NCBI RefSeq assembly: GCF_946885855.1
Contig: NZ_CAMPHH010000043.1
Location: 1 to 16,359 of the forward strand
DNA from: an uncultured Actinotalea sp.
GTDB taxonomy: Bacteria; Actinomycetota; Actinomycetes; Actinomycetales; Cellulomonadaceae
Length of the DNA stretch: 16,359 nucleotides
Direction: 5' to 3'
The notes under the pieces were generated by a model that was given only the letters and a program-made list of their open reading frames with translations, did no database searches and had not been told where the DNA came from. Position 1 is the first letter of the stretch; each line of letters starts with the position of its first letter. The translations under genes and the position numbers were made by a program. Below, one piece after another: positions 1 through 8,861 of this stretch.

Positions 1-1353
1 TCGCCCTGCGGGACGGGCGGAGGCGGGACGGCCCGCGTCGCCCTCGACGGGCTCGTGGTGCCGCTCGTGGACGGGCCGGATGAGCAGGTTGGCGACGAAG
101 CCGACGACGAGGACTGCGGTCATCGTCACCAGCGACGGCGTGTAGAGCGCGGCGCCCTCGACCCCCTGCGCGGCACGGGCGTCGGCGAAGCCGTTGACGA
201 TCAGCGGCCCCGCGATGCCGGCCGCGGACCACGCGGTGAGCAGGCGGCCGTGGATCGCGCCCACCTCGAGCGAGCCGAACAGGTCCTTGAGGTAGGCCGG
301 GACGGTCGCGAACCCCCCGCCGTAGAAGCTGACGATGAGGAACGCGACGACGACGAAGAGGCCCACCGCGCTGCCGGCCACCGAGGCGAGCAGGCCGTAC
401 AGCACCGCGCCCACGCCCAGGTAGACCACGTAGATGCGCTGGCGGCCGACCACGTCGGAGGTGGAGGACCAGACGAACCGGCCGGCCATGTTCGCCAGCG
501 ACAGGAGCCCGACGAAGCCCGCGGCCGTCGCCGGCGTCACCGCGGAGAAGAAGTCCTGGATCATCGGCGACGCCTGCTCGAGGATGCCGATGCCCGCGGT
601 GACGTTCGTGAAGAGCACGATCCACAGCAGGTAGAACTGCGGCGTCCGGACCGCGCGGGCCACGCGCACGTCAGCGTGGGTCTGCATCGCCCTCTTCTTC
701 TGCGTCGGCACCCAGCCCTCGGGCCGCCACCCGGGAGCAGGGACCCGGATCACCGCGGCGCCGGCCGTCATGAGGCCGGCGTAGATCGCGGCGAGGGTCA
801 GGAGGGTCGGGACGAGGGCGTCGGCCGGCGTCTCGCCGTAGGCGTCGAGCAGCGCGTTGGTCAGCGGGCCGGCCACCATCGCGCCGCCGCCGAAGCCCAT
901 GATCGCCAGGCCGGTCGCGAGGCCCGGGCGGTCCGGGAACCACTTGATGAGGGTGCTGACCGGGGAGATGTACCCGATGCCGAGGCCGATGCCGCCGATG
1001 AAGCCGTAGCCGAGGTAGACGACCCAGAGCTGCCCGGTCTGGATGCCGAGGGAGCCGATGAGGAAGCCGGACACCCAGAAGGTCGCCGAGAGCGCCATGG
1101 CCTTGCGCGGCCCGTTGCGCTCCATCCACGTCCCGCCGAAGGCCGCGGAGAGGCCCAGCATCACGATGGCGATCGAGAAGATGATCGCGATCTGGGTGTG
1201 GCTGGCGTCGAAGCGGTCGATCAGCGCCTCCTTGAGCACGCTGAACGCGTAGATCTGGCCGATCGACAGGTGCACGGCGAGCGCGGCGGGCGGGACGAGC
1301 CACCGGTTGTACCCGGTGGGCGCCACGGTCCGGCGGCGGTCGAGCAGGTTCAT
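1..1353 (-). CDS. OFA-family MFS transporter (3' end beyond the window)
   Basis: Major facilitator protein of the oxalate/formate antiporter (OFA) type, an inner-membrane carrier for small monocarboxylates or related anions. Translation from the ATG at 1353-1351 gives 451 codons without a stop, so only a short tail is missing. The start ([19 protein letters not shown]) is followed by a first membrane segment ([16 protein letters not shown]), as in OFA proteins. About 12 hydrophobic segments alternate with short loops, including [20 protein letters not shown] and [20 protein letters not shown], both typical of the family. The C-terminus turns hydrophilic ([13 protein letters not shown]), as expected near the end. 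A ribosome binding site (GGGAAGGA) lies about 6-10 bases before the ATG. It is divergent from acs across a 298-bp gap, so acetate, pyruvate or a similar acid is a reasonable substrate guess. Family is confident; substrate is inference. Confidence 0.9.
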   Translation of the reverse strand, partial: MNLLDRRRTVAPTGYNRWLVPPAALAVHLSIGQIYAFSVLKEALIDRFDASHTQIAIIFSIAIVMLGLSAAFGGTWMERNGPRKAMALSATFWVSGFLIGSLGIQTGQLWVVYLGYGFIGGIGLGIGYISPVSTLIKWFPDRPGLATGLAIMGFGGGAMVAGPLTNALLDAYGETPADALVPTLLTLAAIYAGLMTAGAAVIRVPAPGWRPEGWVPTQKKRAMQTHADVRVARAVRTPQFYLLWIVLFTNVTAGIGILEQASPMIQDFFSAVTPATAAGFVGLLSLANMAGRFVWSSTSDVVGRQRIYVVYLGVGAVLYGLLASVAGSAVGLFVVVAFLIVSFYGGGFATVPAYLKDLFGSLEVGAIHGRLLTAWSAAGIAGPLIVNGFADARAAQGVEGAALYTPSLVTMTAVLVVGFVANLLIRPVHERHHEPVEGDAGRPASARPAGR

Positions 1354-1607
1354 GGGGGGTCCTTCCCTCAGGCCCGGATGTCGGCGCGCGCGCGACCGCC
1401 GAGCGGGGAAGGTCCCCGACCGCGAGGTCGCGCCGGCGGTCGTCCCATCGTTCCGGCGCGCCGACGACGTGCTGCGGGACCTTGGTCGGGGCCCCACCTC
1501 CTCGCCCGGCGCCTCCGGGCGGTCCGCCGTCGCGCCGTCGTCGGCCGGCGAGCGGTGCAGACCGCGTGGCCGACGGGACCCGACGCGACCCCGGCGATCA
1601 CCGGGCA

Positions 1608-1613
1608 TAACAT
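1608..1613 (+). promoter_or_regulatory. possible -10 element for acs
   Basis: TAACAT fits the actinobacterial TANNNT pattern and is one of few AT-rich spots in the 298-bp divergent gap between the transporter and acs. It lies 38 bases before the GTG start of acs. No good -35 hexamer is visible at the expected distance, so the call is weak. Confidence 0.3.
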
Positions 1614-1651
1614 CGGGCCGACGCATCACCGCCGCTGCGACCGGAGGACCC

Positions 1652-3688
1652 GTGACGAACGACGCGCCCAGCTCCACGCCGCTGGAGAACCTGCTGTCCG
1701 AGGAGCGCCGCTTCCCGCCGAGCCCGGAGTTCGCCGCGCAGGCCAACGCCCAGGGCGACCTCGCGGCGTGGGCCGCGGCGGACCCGGAGTCCTTCTGGGC
1801 GGACCAGGCCCGCGAGCTCCTCAGCTGGGAGACCCCGTTCACGGAGGTCCTCGACTGGTCCGGCGCGCCCCGCGCGCGGTGGTTCGCCGACGGCCGCCTC
1901 AACGCGTGCCACAACGCGGTCGACCGGCACGTCGAGGCCGGCCACGGGGATCGCGTCGCGCTCCTGTTCGAGGGCGAGCCCGGCGACACCCGCACCCTCA
2001 CCTACGCCGAGCTCCAGCGGGAGGTCTCCCGCGCCGCGAACGCCCTGGTCGCGCTGGGCGTCGGCACGGGCGACCGCGTGGCGATCTACCTGCCGCTGAT
2101 CCCCGAGGCCGTCGTGGCCATGCTCGCGTGCGCGCGCATCGGCGCGATCCACTCCGTCGTCTTCGGGGGGTTCTCCGCCGAGGCGCTGCGCTCCCGCATC
2201 GACGACGCCGAGGCGGTCCTCGTCATCACGGCCGACGGCGGCTACCGGCGCGGCGGGGCGAGCGCGCTCAAGCCCGCCGTCGACGAGGCACTGGACCCGC
2301 ACCACCACCCGCACGGCCACCTCGACGAGGAGGCCGGTCCGACGCGGGTCCGCAACGTCCTCGTGGTGCGCCGCACCGGCCAGGACGTGGCCTGGGTCGA
2401 GGGTCGGGACGTGTGGTGGCACGAGGCGCTCGAGGCCGCCTCGGACGAGCACGAGCCCGTGTGGGTCGAGGCCGAGCACCCGCTGTTCATCCTCTACACC
2501 TCCGGCACCACCGGGAAGCCGAAGGGCATCTTCCACACGACCGGCGGGTACCTCACGCAGTCGGCGTTCACGCACCTCAACGTGTTCGACCTCAAGCCCG
2601 CCACGGACGTGTACTGGTGCACCGCCGACGTCGGCTGGGTCACCGGGCACACCTACGTCGTCTACGGCCCGCTGGTCAACGGCGCGACGCAGGTCATCTA
2701 CGAGGGGACGCCGGACACCCCGCACAAGGGCCGGTGGTGGGAGATCGTCCAGAAGTACGGCGTGACGATCCTCTACACGGCGCCGACGGCGATCCGCACC
2801 TGCATGAAGTGGGGCGAGGACATCCCCGGGCAGTTCGACCTGTCGAGCCTGCGGGTCCTGGGCTCGGTGGGCGAGCCGATCAACCCGGAGGCGTGGATGT
2901 GGTACCGCCGCGTCATCGGCGGGGACCGGACGCCCGTGGTCGACACGTGGTGGCAGACCGAGACCGGCGCGACCATGATCTCGCCACTGCCCGGCGTCAC
3001 GGCGGCCAAGCCCGGCTCCGCGCAGACGCCCCTGCCGGGGATCAGCATCGAGGTCGTCGACGAGGAGGCGAAGCCCGTCCCGAACGGCTCCGGCGGCTAC
3101 CTCGTGGTGACGAAGCCGTGGCCGTCGATGCTGCGCGGCATCTGGGGCGACGAGCAGCGCTTCCAGGACACCTACTGGTCCCGCTTCGAGGGCCTCTACT
3201 TCGCGGGCGACGGGGCGAAGAAGGACGCCGACGGCGACATCTGGCTGCTCGGGCGCGTGGACGACGTCATGAACGTCTCCGGCCACCGCCTGTCGACCAC
3301 GGAGATCGAGTCCGCGCTGGTGTCGCACCCGATGGTGGCCGAGGCCGCCGTCGTCGGCGCGAGCGACGAGACGACCGGCCAGGCCGTCGTCGCCTTCGTC
3401 ATCCTGCGCGCGGAGTACACCGACCGGGTGGACGAGGCCGGCGAGGGTGCCGACGTCGCCGCGACGCTGCGGGCGCACGTGACGCGGGAGATCGGCCCGA
3501 TCGCCAAGCCGCGGACGATCCTCGTCGTGACCGAGCTGCCCAAGACGCGGTCCGGCAAGATCATGCGGCGCCTGCTGCGCGACGTCGCCGAGCACCGGCC
3601 GGTCGGCGACGTCACGACGCTGGCGGACTCCTCGGTCATGGACCTCATCGCCTCGGGCCTGGACAAGCCGGCGGCCGACCAGGGCTGA
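1652..3688 (+). CDS. acs: acetyl-CoA synthetase (AMP-forming)
   Basis: Cytoplasmic enzyme that activates acetate to acetyl-CoA through acetyl-AMP using ATP and CoA. The 678-residue product carries the adenylate-forming family signatures: the P-loop-like [11 protein letters not shown] at residues 282-292, WWQTETG from residue 433 (adenine and acetate pocket), [12 protein letters not shown] near the hinge, and [11 protein letters not shown] near the C-terminus. In that last motif K636 corresponds to the catalytic lysine that is reversibly acetylated in well-studied Acs enzymes. Start chosen at GTG 1652 because GGAGGA (1643-1648) sits just upstream; the frame stays open further upstream but without support. 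A His-rich insert (HHHPHGH, residues 217-223) lengthens a loop. Divergent from the OFA transporter, which may supply its substrate. A hairpin follows the stop. Confidence 0.96.
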   Translation: MTNDAPSSTPLENLLSEERRFPPSPEFAAQANAQGDLAAWAAADPESFWADQARELLSWETPFTEVLDWSGAPRARWFADGRLNACHNAVDRHVEAGHGDRVALLFEGEPGDTRTLTYAELQREVSRAANALVALGVGTGDRVAIYLPLIPEAVVAMLACARIGAIHSVVFGGFSAEALRSRIDDAEAVLVITADGGYRRGGASALKPAVDEALDPHHHPHGHLDEEAGPTRVRNVLVVRRTGQDVAWVEGRDVWWHEALEAASDEHEPVWVEAEHPLFILYTSGTTGKPKGIFHTTGGYLTQSAFTHLNVFDLKPATDVYWCTADVGWVTGHTYVVYGPLVNGATQVIYEGTPDTPHKGRWWEIVQKYGVTILYTAPTAIRTCMKWGEDIPGQFDLSSLRVLGSVGEPINPEAWMWYRRVIGGDRTPVVDTWWQTETGATMISPLPGVTAAKPGSAQTPLPGISIEVVDEEAKPVPNGSGGYLVVTKPWPSMLRGIWGDEQRFQDTYWSRFEGLYFAGDGAKKDADGDIWLLGRVDDVMNVSGHRLSTTEIESALVSHPMVAEAAVVGASDETTGQAVVAFVILRAEYTDRVDEAGEGADVAATLRAHVTREIGPIAKPRTILVVTELPKTRSGKIMRRLLRDVAEHRPVGDVTTLADSSVMDLIASGLDKPAADQG

Positions 3689-3690
3689 GG

Positions 3691-3706
3691 CCGGGACCCG
3701 TCCCGG
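3691..3706 (+). terminator. hairpin just after acs
   Basis: CCGGGA (3691-3696) pairs with TCCCGG (3701-3706) across a 4-base loop, three bases after the acs stop codon. There is no T-tract, as is usual in high-GC actinobacteria. Plausible intrinsic terminator for acs. Confidence 0.45.
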
Positions 3707-3727
3707 GCCGGTGCTGACCTCTGATGC

Positions 3728-3758
3728 CCTGACGGCCCGACGCTGCGCGACCGTCAGG
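3728..3758. terminator. shared hairpin between convergent acs and chemoreceptor genes
   Basis: CCTGACGG (3728-3735) and CCGTCAGG (3751-3758) form a perfect 8-bp stem with a 15-base loop. The right arm contains the stop codon of the minus-strand chemoreceptor gene (3754-3756). It lies where two convergent transcripts meet, so a bidirectional terminator is likely. Confidence 0.5.
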
Positions 3759-4713
3759 CCGTCAGGTCCGCCAGGAAGCGGGTGACCTCGCGGTCCAGGG
3801 TCGCCACGGACGGCACGAGCGGCACGACGCCGTCGCGCGCGCCGCCGTCCACGCGGTCGGACAGCTCCGTGACGTGGTCGCCCATGGAGCGGACGGCGTC
3901 CTCGATGCCGTCGAGGACCTCGGCGACCTCGCCGACGGCGGCCTGGGCGGTCGCGACCTGCTGCTCGATCCGGGCGGTCGCGTGCCGGGTCTCCTCGGCG
4001 AGGCGCTCGACCTCCTGGGCGACGACGGCGAATCCGCGGCCGTGCGCCCCGGCGCGGGCGGCCTCGATCGTCGCGTTGAGCGCGAGGAGCCGCGTCTGCG
4101 AGGCGACGGCGGCGATGAGCTTGACGACGTCGCTGATCACCGTGGCCGCGGACTCGAGGCGCTCGACGGAGACCTTGGCCCCCTCCGCGCGCTGCACCGC
4201 CTCGGTGGCCGACGTGGCCAGGGCCGAGGCGTTGCCCACCATGCCGCGGGCCTGCTCGCCGACCTGCGCCGAGGCCGCCAGCACCTCGCGCTCGAAGTCC
4301 GTGGCCAGGCGCGCCCGGGCCGCCGCGGTCGCCGCGACGTCCTCGGCGGAGCGCCGCATCGAGCCGCGAGCCGTGTTGATGATCCGGGCACGGGCCCGGA
4401 AGCTCCCCGGCAGCCCGCGCAGCAGCAGCCGGCGGTCGTGGTCCCCGGCGCTGGCCGCCTCCAGCGACGCCCCCGCCTCGCGGACGAACGCGTCGACGAC
4501 GTCGAGCAGGTGGTTGAGGTTGCGCCGGACGGCGACGACCTCGTCGGGGACGCGGGTCGGGTTACCGGCGCCCCCGGTCGGCAGGGCCGGCACCCGGGCC
4601 TCCAGGTCGCCCTGCGCCGCGCGGCCGAGCACCTCCTCGAGGGACGCCATGGCGTCGCGGTAGACGGCGACCTCCGCCTCGAGCTGCCGCACGCGCCGTC
4701 GCGAGCCGATCAT
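3754..4713 (-). CDS. soluble methyl-accepting chemotaxis signalling protein
   Basis: Chemoreceptor signalling protein of 319 residues that would dock with CheW/CheA. The conserved hairpin tip is clear: [17 protein letters not shown] at residues 206-222, followed by [18 protein letters not shown]. The usual Asn in QTN is Arg here. The N-terminal half (residues about 5-120) is helical with HAMP-like motifs ([33 protein letters not shown]). No transmembrane segment or periplasmic domain is visible, and no C-terminal CheR-docking pentapeptide. The ATG at 4713 overlaps the stop of the upstream PAS gene (ATGA), with GGAGGAAG upstream, so the two are translationally coupled. Most likely the output half of an energy-taxis receptor whose sensor is the PAS protein. 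No other che or flagellar genes are in the window. Confidence 0.92.
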   Translation of the reverse strand: MIGSRRRVRQLEAEVAVYRDAMASLEEVLGRAAQGDLEARVPALPTGGAGNPTRVPDEVVAVRRNLNHLLDVVDAFVREAGASLEAASAGDHDRRLLLRGLPGSFRARARIINTARGSMRRSAEDVAATAAARARLATDFEREVLAASAQVGEQARGMVGNASALATSATEAVQRAEGAKVSVERLESAATVISDVVKLIAAVASQTRLLALNATIEAARAGAHGRGFAVVAQEVERLAEETRHATARIEQQVATAQAAVGEVAEVLDGIEDAVRSMGDHVTELSDRVDGGARDGVVPLVPSVATLDREVTRFLADLTA

Positions 4714-5324
4714 GCTGCTTCCTCCCGCTCGAGGGACCACACCCAGGCCTCGTAGGTGAGGCCGCGCTCTGCGAGGAGCCGGTCCAGCGCCGCGTCGCCG
4801 GCCAGAGCGGCCTCGCGCGCGCCGAGGCCGCGCTCGGCCGCCAGCACGTGCCGGTAGACCTCCTCGACGGCGGGGATGCCGGCCCACGTGGGGGCTCGTC
4901 GGTTGGAGTGGTAGCCGCAAGGGCGACCGGACGCGTCGATCGACGGCGTGATGTGGGCGAGGACCCAGTAGTGCGCGCCGTCGGTCGCCAGGTTCTTCAC
5001 GTACGCGAACATCTCGCGGCCGTCGCGCAGGGTCGCCCACAACCGGTGGAAGACGCCCCGCGGCATCTCCGGGTGGCGGATGAGGTTGTGCGGCTGCCCG
5101 AGCGTCTCGGGCTCCTCCAGCGCGGAGATGCGCAGGAACACCTCGTTCGCGTAGGTGATGCGGCCCTGGAGGTCCGTCTTGGTGACGATGAGCTCCTCCG
5201 GACCCAGCCGGCGCTCGACGCCCGACGGCGTCGCGCGGCGCCCGGCCCGGGGCGGCACGCTGCCGCCGCCCTGGCCCTCGGCGCGCCCGCCGACGGCGGC
5301 CTCCTCGTGCGACTGACGCTGCAT
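4710..5324 (-). CDS. Aer-type PAS domain protein (energy-taxis sensor half)
   Basis: A 204-residue soluble PAS protein. After a polar, probably disordered N-terminus (residues 1-40), the PAS core runs from about residue 42 to 150: [17 protein letters not shown], then [10 protein letters not shown] from residue 79, then [20 protein letters not shown] and GYHSNRRAP. The RHP(D/E)MP motif and the K-N-x6-H-Y-W-V motif are those of the FAD-binding PAS domain of Aer, where the Arg, His and acidic residue are needed for FAD binding. FAD binding here is inferred from this. A helical C-terminus (residues 150-204) could contact the partner. The start has GGAGG at 5331-5335. It overlaps the chemoreceptor gene by ATGA, so the pair resembles the two-protein CetB/CetA energy-taxis system of Campylobacter, except that this signalling partner has no membrane anchor. 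Confidence 0.88.
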   Translation of the reverse strand: MQRQSHEEAAVGGRAEGQGGGSVPPRAGRRATPSGVERRLGPEELIVTKTDLQGRITYANEVFLRISALEEPETLGQPHNLIRHPEMPRGVFHRLWATLRDGREMFAYVKNLATDGAHYWVLAHITPSIDASGRPCGYHSNRRAPTWAGIPAVEEVYRHVLAAERGLGAREAALAGDAALDRLLAERGLTYEAWVWSLEREEAA

Positions 5325-5360
5325 GGCTGCGCCTCCGAGCCTCGTGACGACCGGCCCCCG

Positions 5361-5378
5361 CCGTGACGGGCGTCACGG
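5361..5378. promoter_or_regulatory. GTGA-N6-TCAC palindrome, candidate CRP/GlxR-type operator
   Basis: CCGTGAC-GGGC-GTCACGG is a perfect inverted repeat with 7-bp arms. Its core GTGA-N6-TCAC matches the core recognition pattern of CRP-family regulators (GlxR or Crp in actinobacteria). It lies 37 bp upstream of the PAS gene start and about 107 bp before mshD, so it could act on either or both divergent units. Confidence 0.4.
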
Positions 5379-5388
5379 ACCAACCGAG

Positions 5389-5416
5389 ATGTCGACCGGA
5401 CCGGCGCTCTCCTGAA
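5389..5416 (-). promoter_or_regulatory. possible sigma-28-like promoter for the PAS/chemoreceptor operon
   Basis: Read on the minus strand, TTCA is followed after 16 bases by GTCGACAT. This partly resembles the motility sigma factor pattern described in actinomycetes (CTCA, about 15-17 bases, GCCGATAA). Only five of eight -10 positions agree, so the call is weak. The position, directly upstream of the palindrome and a chemotaxis operon, makes it worth recording. Confidence 0.2.
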
Positions 5417-5472
5417 GAGATGTGCGGGTGATTCCCCCTCCGGGCGCGCCCGCGGGTGTCGGTGCGCCGTGG

Positions 5473-5478
5473 TGGGAT
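5473..5478 (+). promoter_or_regulatory. possible -10 element for a leaderless mshD transcript
   Basis: TGGGAT ends six bases before the ATG of mshD, the spacing expected for the -10 element of a leaderless actinobacterial transcript. No convincing Shine-Dalgarno sequence precedes this ATG. Only part of the TANNNT consensus is matched. Confidence 0.3.
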
Positions 5479-5484
5479 GGCCGC

Positions 5485-6531
5485 ATGCCGCACCTCGAGA
5501 CCTCCTCGTCCCTGGCGCCGGACGTCGCCGCGGCCGTCCGCGCCCTCGCCGACGGCGCGCGCGCCCACGACGGGATCGAGGCCCTCGGAGAGCAGACCGT
5601 CCTGTGGCTGACCAACCCCGCCGCGGCTGTCGCCCATGTCGTGGCACGGGAGCCGGTCGAGCGCACGGGCGGGGCGGACGCCGGCGACGTGGCCGGCACC
5701 GGTCACGGGCCCGGCGGCGCCGTCGTCGGCTACGTCCAGGTGGACCTGGGCGGCCCGGAGGCGGCACCCGCCTCGGCGGAGCTCGTCGTCGCCCCGGACC
5801 ACCGTCGGCGCGGCGTGGGACGGGCGCTCCTGGACGCCGCGGGGCAGGCCGCGCGTGCCACGGGGCGGCCGGGCGTCGTCGTCTGGGCGCACGGCGACCT
5901 CCCGGGCGCCCGGGCGCTCGCGGCGGCGGCGGGGCTGGCCGTGACCAGGGAGCTCTGGCAGATGGCGCGGCCTCTCTCGGCCGACGACGCCGCGGACGAC
6001 CCCCCAGCCACGCCCGACGGGGTCGCCGTCCGCCCCTTCGTCGTCGGCGCGGACGAGGGCGCGTGGGTCGCGGTCAACGCCCGGGCCTTCGCGAGCCACC
6101 CCGAGCAGGGCCGGCTCACGCGCGCGGACGTCGTCGCGCGCGAGGGCGAGCCGTGGTTCGACGCCGCGGACCTGCTGCTGGCGGAGCGCGACGGGCGACT
6201 CGTCGCGTCGGTGTGGATGAAGGTCGAGCCGGGATCCGGGACGGGTGAGCTCTACGCCCTCGGTGTGGACCCGGACGAGCAGGGCTCGGGACTGGGGCGC
6301 TACCTCACGGGCCTCGTGGTGCGGCACCTGGCCGCCCAGGATCTGGAGCGCGCCGAGCTGTACGTGGAGGGGGACAACGAGCCGGCGATCCGCACGTACG
6401 CGCGCGCGGGGTTCGCGCGGTCCCGCGTGGACGTGCAGTACGGCGCGGCGCCCACGGCGGAGCGGGCGACGGGCACGGCGGAGCGGGCGACGGGCACGGC
6501 GGGACCGGCGGCCGGTCCGACAACCTCGTGA
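5485..6531 (+). CDS. mshD: mycothiol synthase (double GNAT acetyltransferase)
   Basis: Catalyses the last step of mycothiol synthesis, acetylating Cys-GlcN-Ins with acetyl-CoA. The 348-residue product has two GNAT domains in tandem. The N-terminal one (about residues 1-155) has HRRRGVG at 106-112, then [11 protein letters not shown] and ELWQMARPL, hallmarks of MshD. The C-terminal one (about 170-325) has [28 protein letters not shown], the acetyl-CoA motif QGSGLG at 266-271, and [22 protein letters not shown] 5485 was preferred over an upstream GTG at 5422 because family similarity begins right after it. The C-terminal tail beyond about residue 325 is low-complexity and contains a 21-bp tandem repeat. 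First gene of a likely mshD-ppk-mutT1 unit; ppk follows after about 50 bp. Confidence 0.95.
   Translation: MPHLETSSSLAPDVAAAVRALADGARAHDGIEALGEQTVLWLTNPAAAVAHVVAREPVERTGGADAGDVAGTGHGPGGAVVGYVQVDLGGPEAAPASAELVVAPDHRRRGVGRALLDAAGQAARATGRPGVVVWAHGDLPGARALAAAAGLAVTRELWQMARPLSADDAADDPPATPDGVAVRPFVVGADEGAWVAVNARAFASHPEQGRLTRADVVAREGEPWFDAADLLLAERDGRLVASVWMKVEPGSGTGELYALGVDPDEQGSGLGRYLTGLVVRHLAAQDLERAELYVEGDNEPAIRTYARAGFARSRVDVQYGAAPTAERATGTAERATGTAGPAAGPTTS
6454..6502 (+). repeat. 21-bp tandem repeat in the mshD tail
   Basis: A 21-bp unit (6454-6474, 6475-6495) is repeated exactly and followed by 7 bases of a third copy. It encodes the heptapeptide repeat TAERATG in the MshD C-terminal tail, outside the catalytic domains. 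Being a multiple of three, copy-number change would keep the frame. Confidence 0.85.
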
Positions 6532-6570
6532 CCCCCGCGACCCCACCTGCCGCGTGGACGTCGGGGATGC

Positions 6571-6576
6571 CACGAT
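6571..6576 (+). promoter_or_regulatory. possible -10 element for ppk
   Basis: CACGAT lies seven bases before the ATG at 6584, as in leaderless actinobacterial promoters. If used, ppk has its own promoter in addition to read-through from mshD. The -35 region is not convincing. Confidence 0.3.
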
Positions 6577-6583
6577 GGGCGGC

Positions 6584-8797
6584 ATGACCGCTCACCCCGA
6601 GGCCTCGGCCGAGGAGATCCTCGCCACGCCCGCCCCGGCACCGGAGACCGCCGAGGAGGGCGACCACGCCACGCCGGCGCTGCCCGAGGACCGCTTCGCC
6701 GATCGCGAGCTGTCCTGGCTCGCGTTCAACGAGCGGGTCCTGGAGCTGGCCGAGGACGACTCCCTGCCGCTGCTGGAGCGGGCCCGCTACCTGGCGATCT
6801 TCGCGTCGAACCTGGACGAGTTCTTCATGGTGCGCGTCGCCGGCCTCAAGCGGCGCATCGCGACGGGCATGGCGGTCACCGCGGCGTCCGGCCTGAGCCC
6901 CCGGCAGGTGCTCGAGGGCATCGCCGTCCGGTCCCAGGAGCTCATGGCCCGGCACGCCCGCGTCTTCCTCGACGACGTGCGGCCCGCCCTCGCGCAGGAG
7001 GGCATCACGATCGTCCACTGGGAGGACCTGGGGCAGGACGAGCAGGACCGGCTGCAGAAGTTCTTCCGCCGGCAGATCTTCCCCGTGCTCACGCCGCTCG
7101 CCGTCGACCCGGCGCACCCCTTCCCCTACATCTCGGGGCTGTCGCTCAACCTCGCCGTCGTCGTGGGCAACCCGGCGACCGGCAAGGAGCACTTCGCGCG
7201 CGTCAAGGTGCCGCCGCTGCTGCCGCGCTTCATCGCGGTGGACGCCCTCGGCCGGCCCAGCGCCCCGGGAACGCAGGCGGCGGACCCGGAGCGCGGCCCG
7301 ACGTCGTTCGTGCCGCTGGAGGACGTCATCGCGGTGCACCTCGGTGCGCTCTTCCCGGGCATGGAGGTGCGCGAGCACCACACGTTCCGGGTGACGCGGA
7401 ACGAGGACGTCGAGGTCGAGGAGGACGACGCCGAGAACATCCTCCAAGCGATGGAGAAGGAGCTGCTGCGGCGGCGCTTCGGCCCGCCGGTGCGCCTGGA
7501 GGTCGCGGAGGACATCGCGCCGCGCGTGCGGGACCTGCTGGTCCGCGAGCTCGGCGTGGAGGAGTCCGAGGTCTACGCGCTGCCGGCCCCGCTGGACCTG
7601 ACGGGCCTCAACCTCATCGCCGACCTGGACCGTCCCGACCTGCGCTTCCGCCGGTTCGTCGGCGGGACGCACCGGCACCTCGCCGAGGTCGAGTCCTCGA
7701 AGCCGACCGACGTCTTCGCCGCCATCCGGCGCCGGGACATCCTGCTGCACCACCCGTACGACTCGTTCGCGACGTCGGTGCAGACCTTCCTCGCGCAGGC
7801 CGCCGCGGACCCCCACGTCCTGGCGATCAAGCAGACGCTCTACCGGACCTCGGGCGACTCCCCCATCGTGGACTCGCTCATCGACGCGGCCGAGGCCGGC
7901 AAGCAGGTCCTCGCGCTCGTCGAGATCAAGGCTCGTTTCGACGAGCAGAACAACATCTCCTGGGCGCGCAAGCTCGAGCAGGCGGGCGTCCACGTCGTCT
8001 ACGGCATCGTGGGGCTCAAGACGCACTGCAAGCTCTCGCTCGTCGTGCGCCAGGAGGTCGACGGCCTGCGCCGGTACTGCCACGTCGGGACGGGCAACTA
8101 CAACCCGAAGACGGCGCGGCTGTACGAGGACCTGGGGCTGCTGACCAGCGACCCGGACGTCGGTCAGGACCTGACGCGGCTGTTCAACCAGCTGTCCGGG
8201 TACGCCCCGAAGTCGCGGTTCCACCGCCTGCTCGTCGCGCCGCGCAGCGTCCGGTCCGGTCTGGTCGAGCGGATCGAGCGGGAGCGGGAGAACCACCTCG
8301 CCGGCCTCCCGGCGTGGATCCGCTTCAAGGTGAACGCCGTGGTGGACGAGGAGACGATCGACGCGCTCTACCGCGCGTCCCAGGCCGGCGTCCCGGTCGA
8401 CCTGGTGGTCCGCGGGATCTGCGCGGTCCGGCCGGGCATCCCGGGCCTGTCCGAGACGATCCGGGTGCGGTCCATCCTCGGGCGCTTCCTGGAGCACGGG
8501 CGGATCTTCGCCTTCGCCAACGGCGGGGAGCCGGAGGTGTTCATCGGGTCCGCCGACCTCATGCACCGCAACCTGGACCGCCGGGTCGAGGCGCTCGTCC
8601 GCCTGGGCGACCCGGGGCACGTCGAGGAGCTCCTCGAGCTGCTGGACCTGTCGATGGACGACGCCACCGCGACCTGGCACCTCGGGCCGGACGACACGTG
8701 GACGCGGCACGGTCGCGGGGAGGACGGCGCCCCGCTGCGGGACCTGCAGGAGCTGCTCGTCACACGCCGTCGTCGTCGGCCGGCCGGCTCCCGGTGA
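6584..8797 (+). CDS. ppk: polyphosphate kinase 1
   Basis: Reversibly polymerises the terminal phosphate of ATP into inorganic polyphosphate. The 737-residue product has all PPK1 domains. The N-terminal domain starts at about residue 30 ([39 protein letters not shown]). A head domain follows ([15 protein letters not shown]), then two phospholipase-D-like C-terminal domains. The two conserved histidines are present: H481 in GLKTHCKL, the position of the autophosphorylated His, and H638 in RFLEHGRIF. Other signatures are [40 protein letters not shown] and [14 protein letters not shown]. Length is normal for actinobacteria. An in-frame ATG at 6575 is an alternative start. It sits between mshD and mutT1; the ppk-mutT1 neighbourhood is shared with mycobacteria. 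Confidence 0.97.
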   Translation: MTAHPEASAEEILATPAPAPETAEEGDHATPALPEDRFADRELSWLAFNERVLELAEDDSLPLLERARYLAIFASNLDEFFMVRVAGLKRRIATGMAVTAASGLSPRQVLEGIAVRSQELMARHARVFLDDVRPALAQEGITIVHWEDLGQDEQDRLQKFFRRQIFPVLTPLAVDPAHPFPYISGLSLNLAVVVGNPATGKEHFARVKVPPLLPRFIAVDALGRPSAPGTQAADPERGPTSFVPLEDVIAVHLGALFPGMEVREHHTFRVTRNEDVEVEEDDAENILQAMEKELLRRRFGPPVRLEVAEDIAPRVRDLLVRELGVEESEVYALPAPLDLTGLNLIADLDRPDLRFRRFVGGTHRHLAEVESSKPTDVFAAIRRRDILLHHPYDSFATSVQTFLAQAAADPHVLAIKQTLYRTSGDSPIVDSLIDAAEAGKQVLALVEIKARFDEQNNISWARKLEQAGVHVVYGIVGLKTHCKLSLVVRQEVDGLRRYCHVGTGNYNPKTARLYEDLGLLTSDPDVGQDLTRLFNQLSGYAPKSRFHRLLVAPRSVRSGLVERIERERENHLAGLPAWIRFKVNAVVDEETIDALYRASQAGVPVDLVVRGICAVRPGIPGLSETIRVRSILGRFLEHGRIFAFANGGEPEVFIGSADLMHRNLDRRVEALVRLGDPGHVEELLELLDLSMDDATATWHLGPDDTWTRHGRGEDGAPLRDLQELLVTRRRRRPAGSR

Positions 8798-8861
8798 GCC
8801 GGAGCGGGGGGCGGCGCGCAGGGCGCGCGCCGGGACGGGCGCTGGGCTGCGTGGAGGTGCG

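Noticed and set aside
671..1303. A 210-codon minus-strand frame across the transporter
   Set aside because: Shifted frame of the OFA transporter; the correct frame, starting at 1353, gives a convincing membrane protein.
1430..1459. Inverted repeat GCGCCGG/CCGGCGC between the transporter and acs
   Set aside because: Spacing of 16 bases and pure GC arms are expected by chance in this DNA; not enough to call an operator.
55..3717. A 1220-codon open frame on the plus strand
   Set aside because: It runs antisense to the MFS transporter and then out of frame through acs. Its translation is Arg/Gly/Ala-rich with no domain; it is open only because of the GC content.
5422..5484. Upstream GTG start for mshD
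   Set aside because: Adds a Pro/Gly-rich stretch with no similarity to mycothiol synthase; ATG 5485 fits better.
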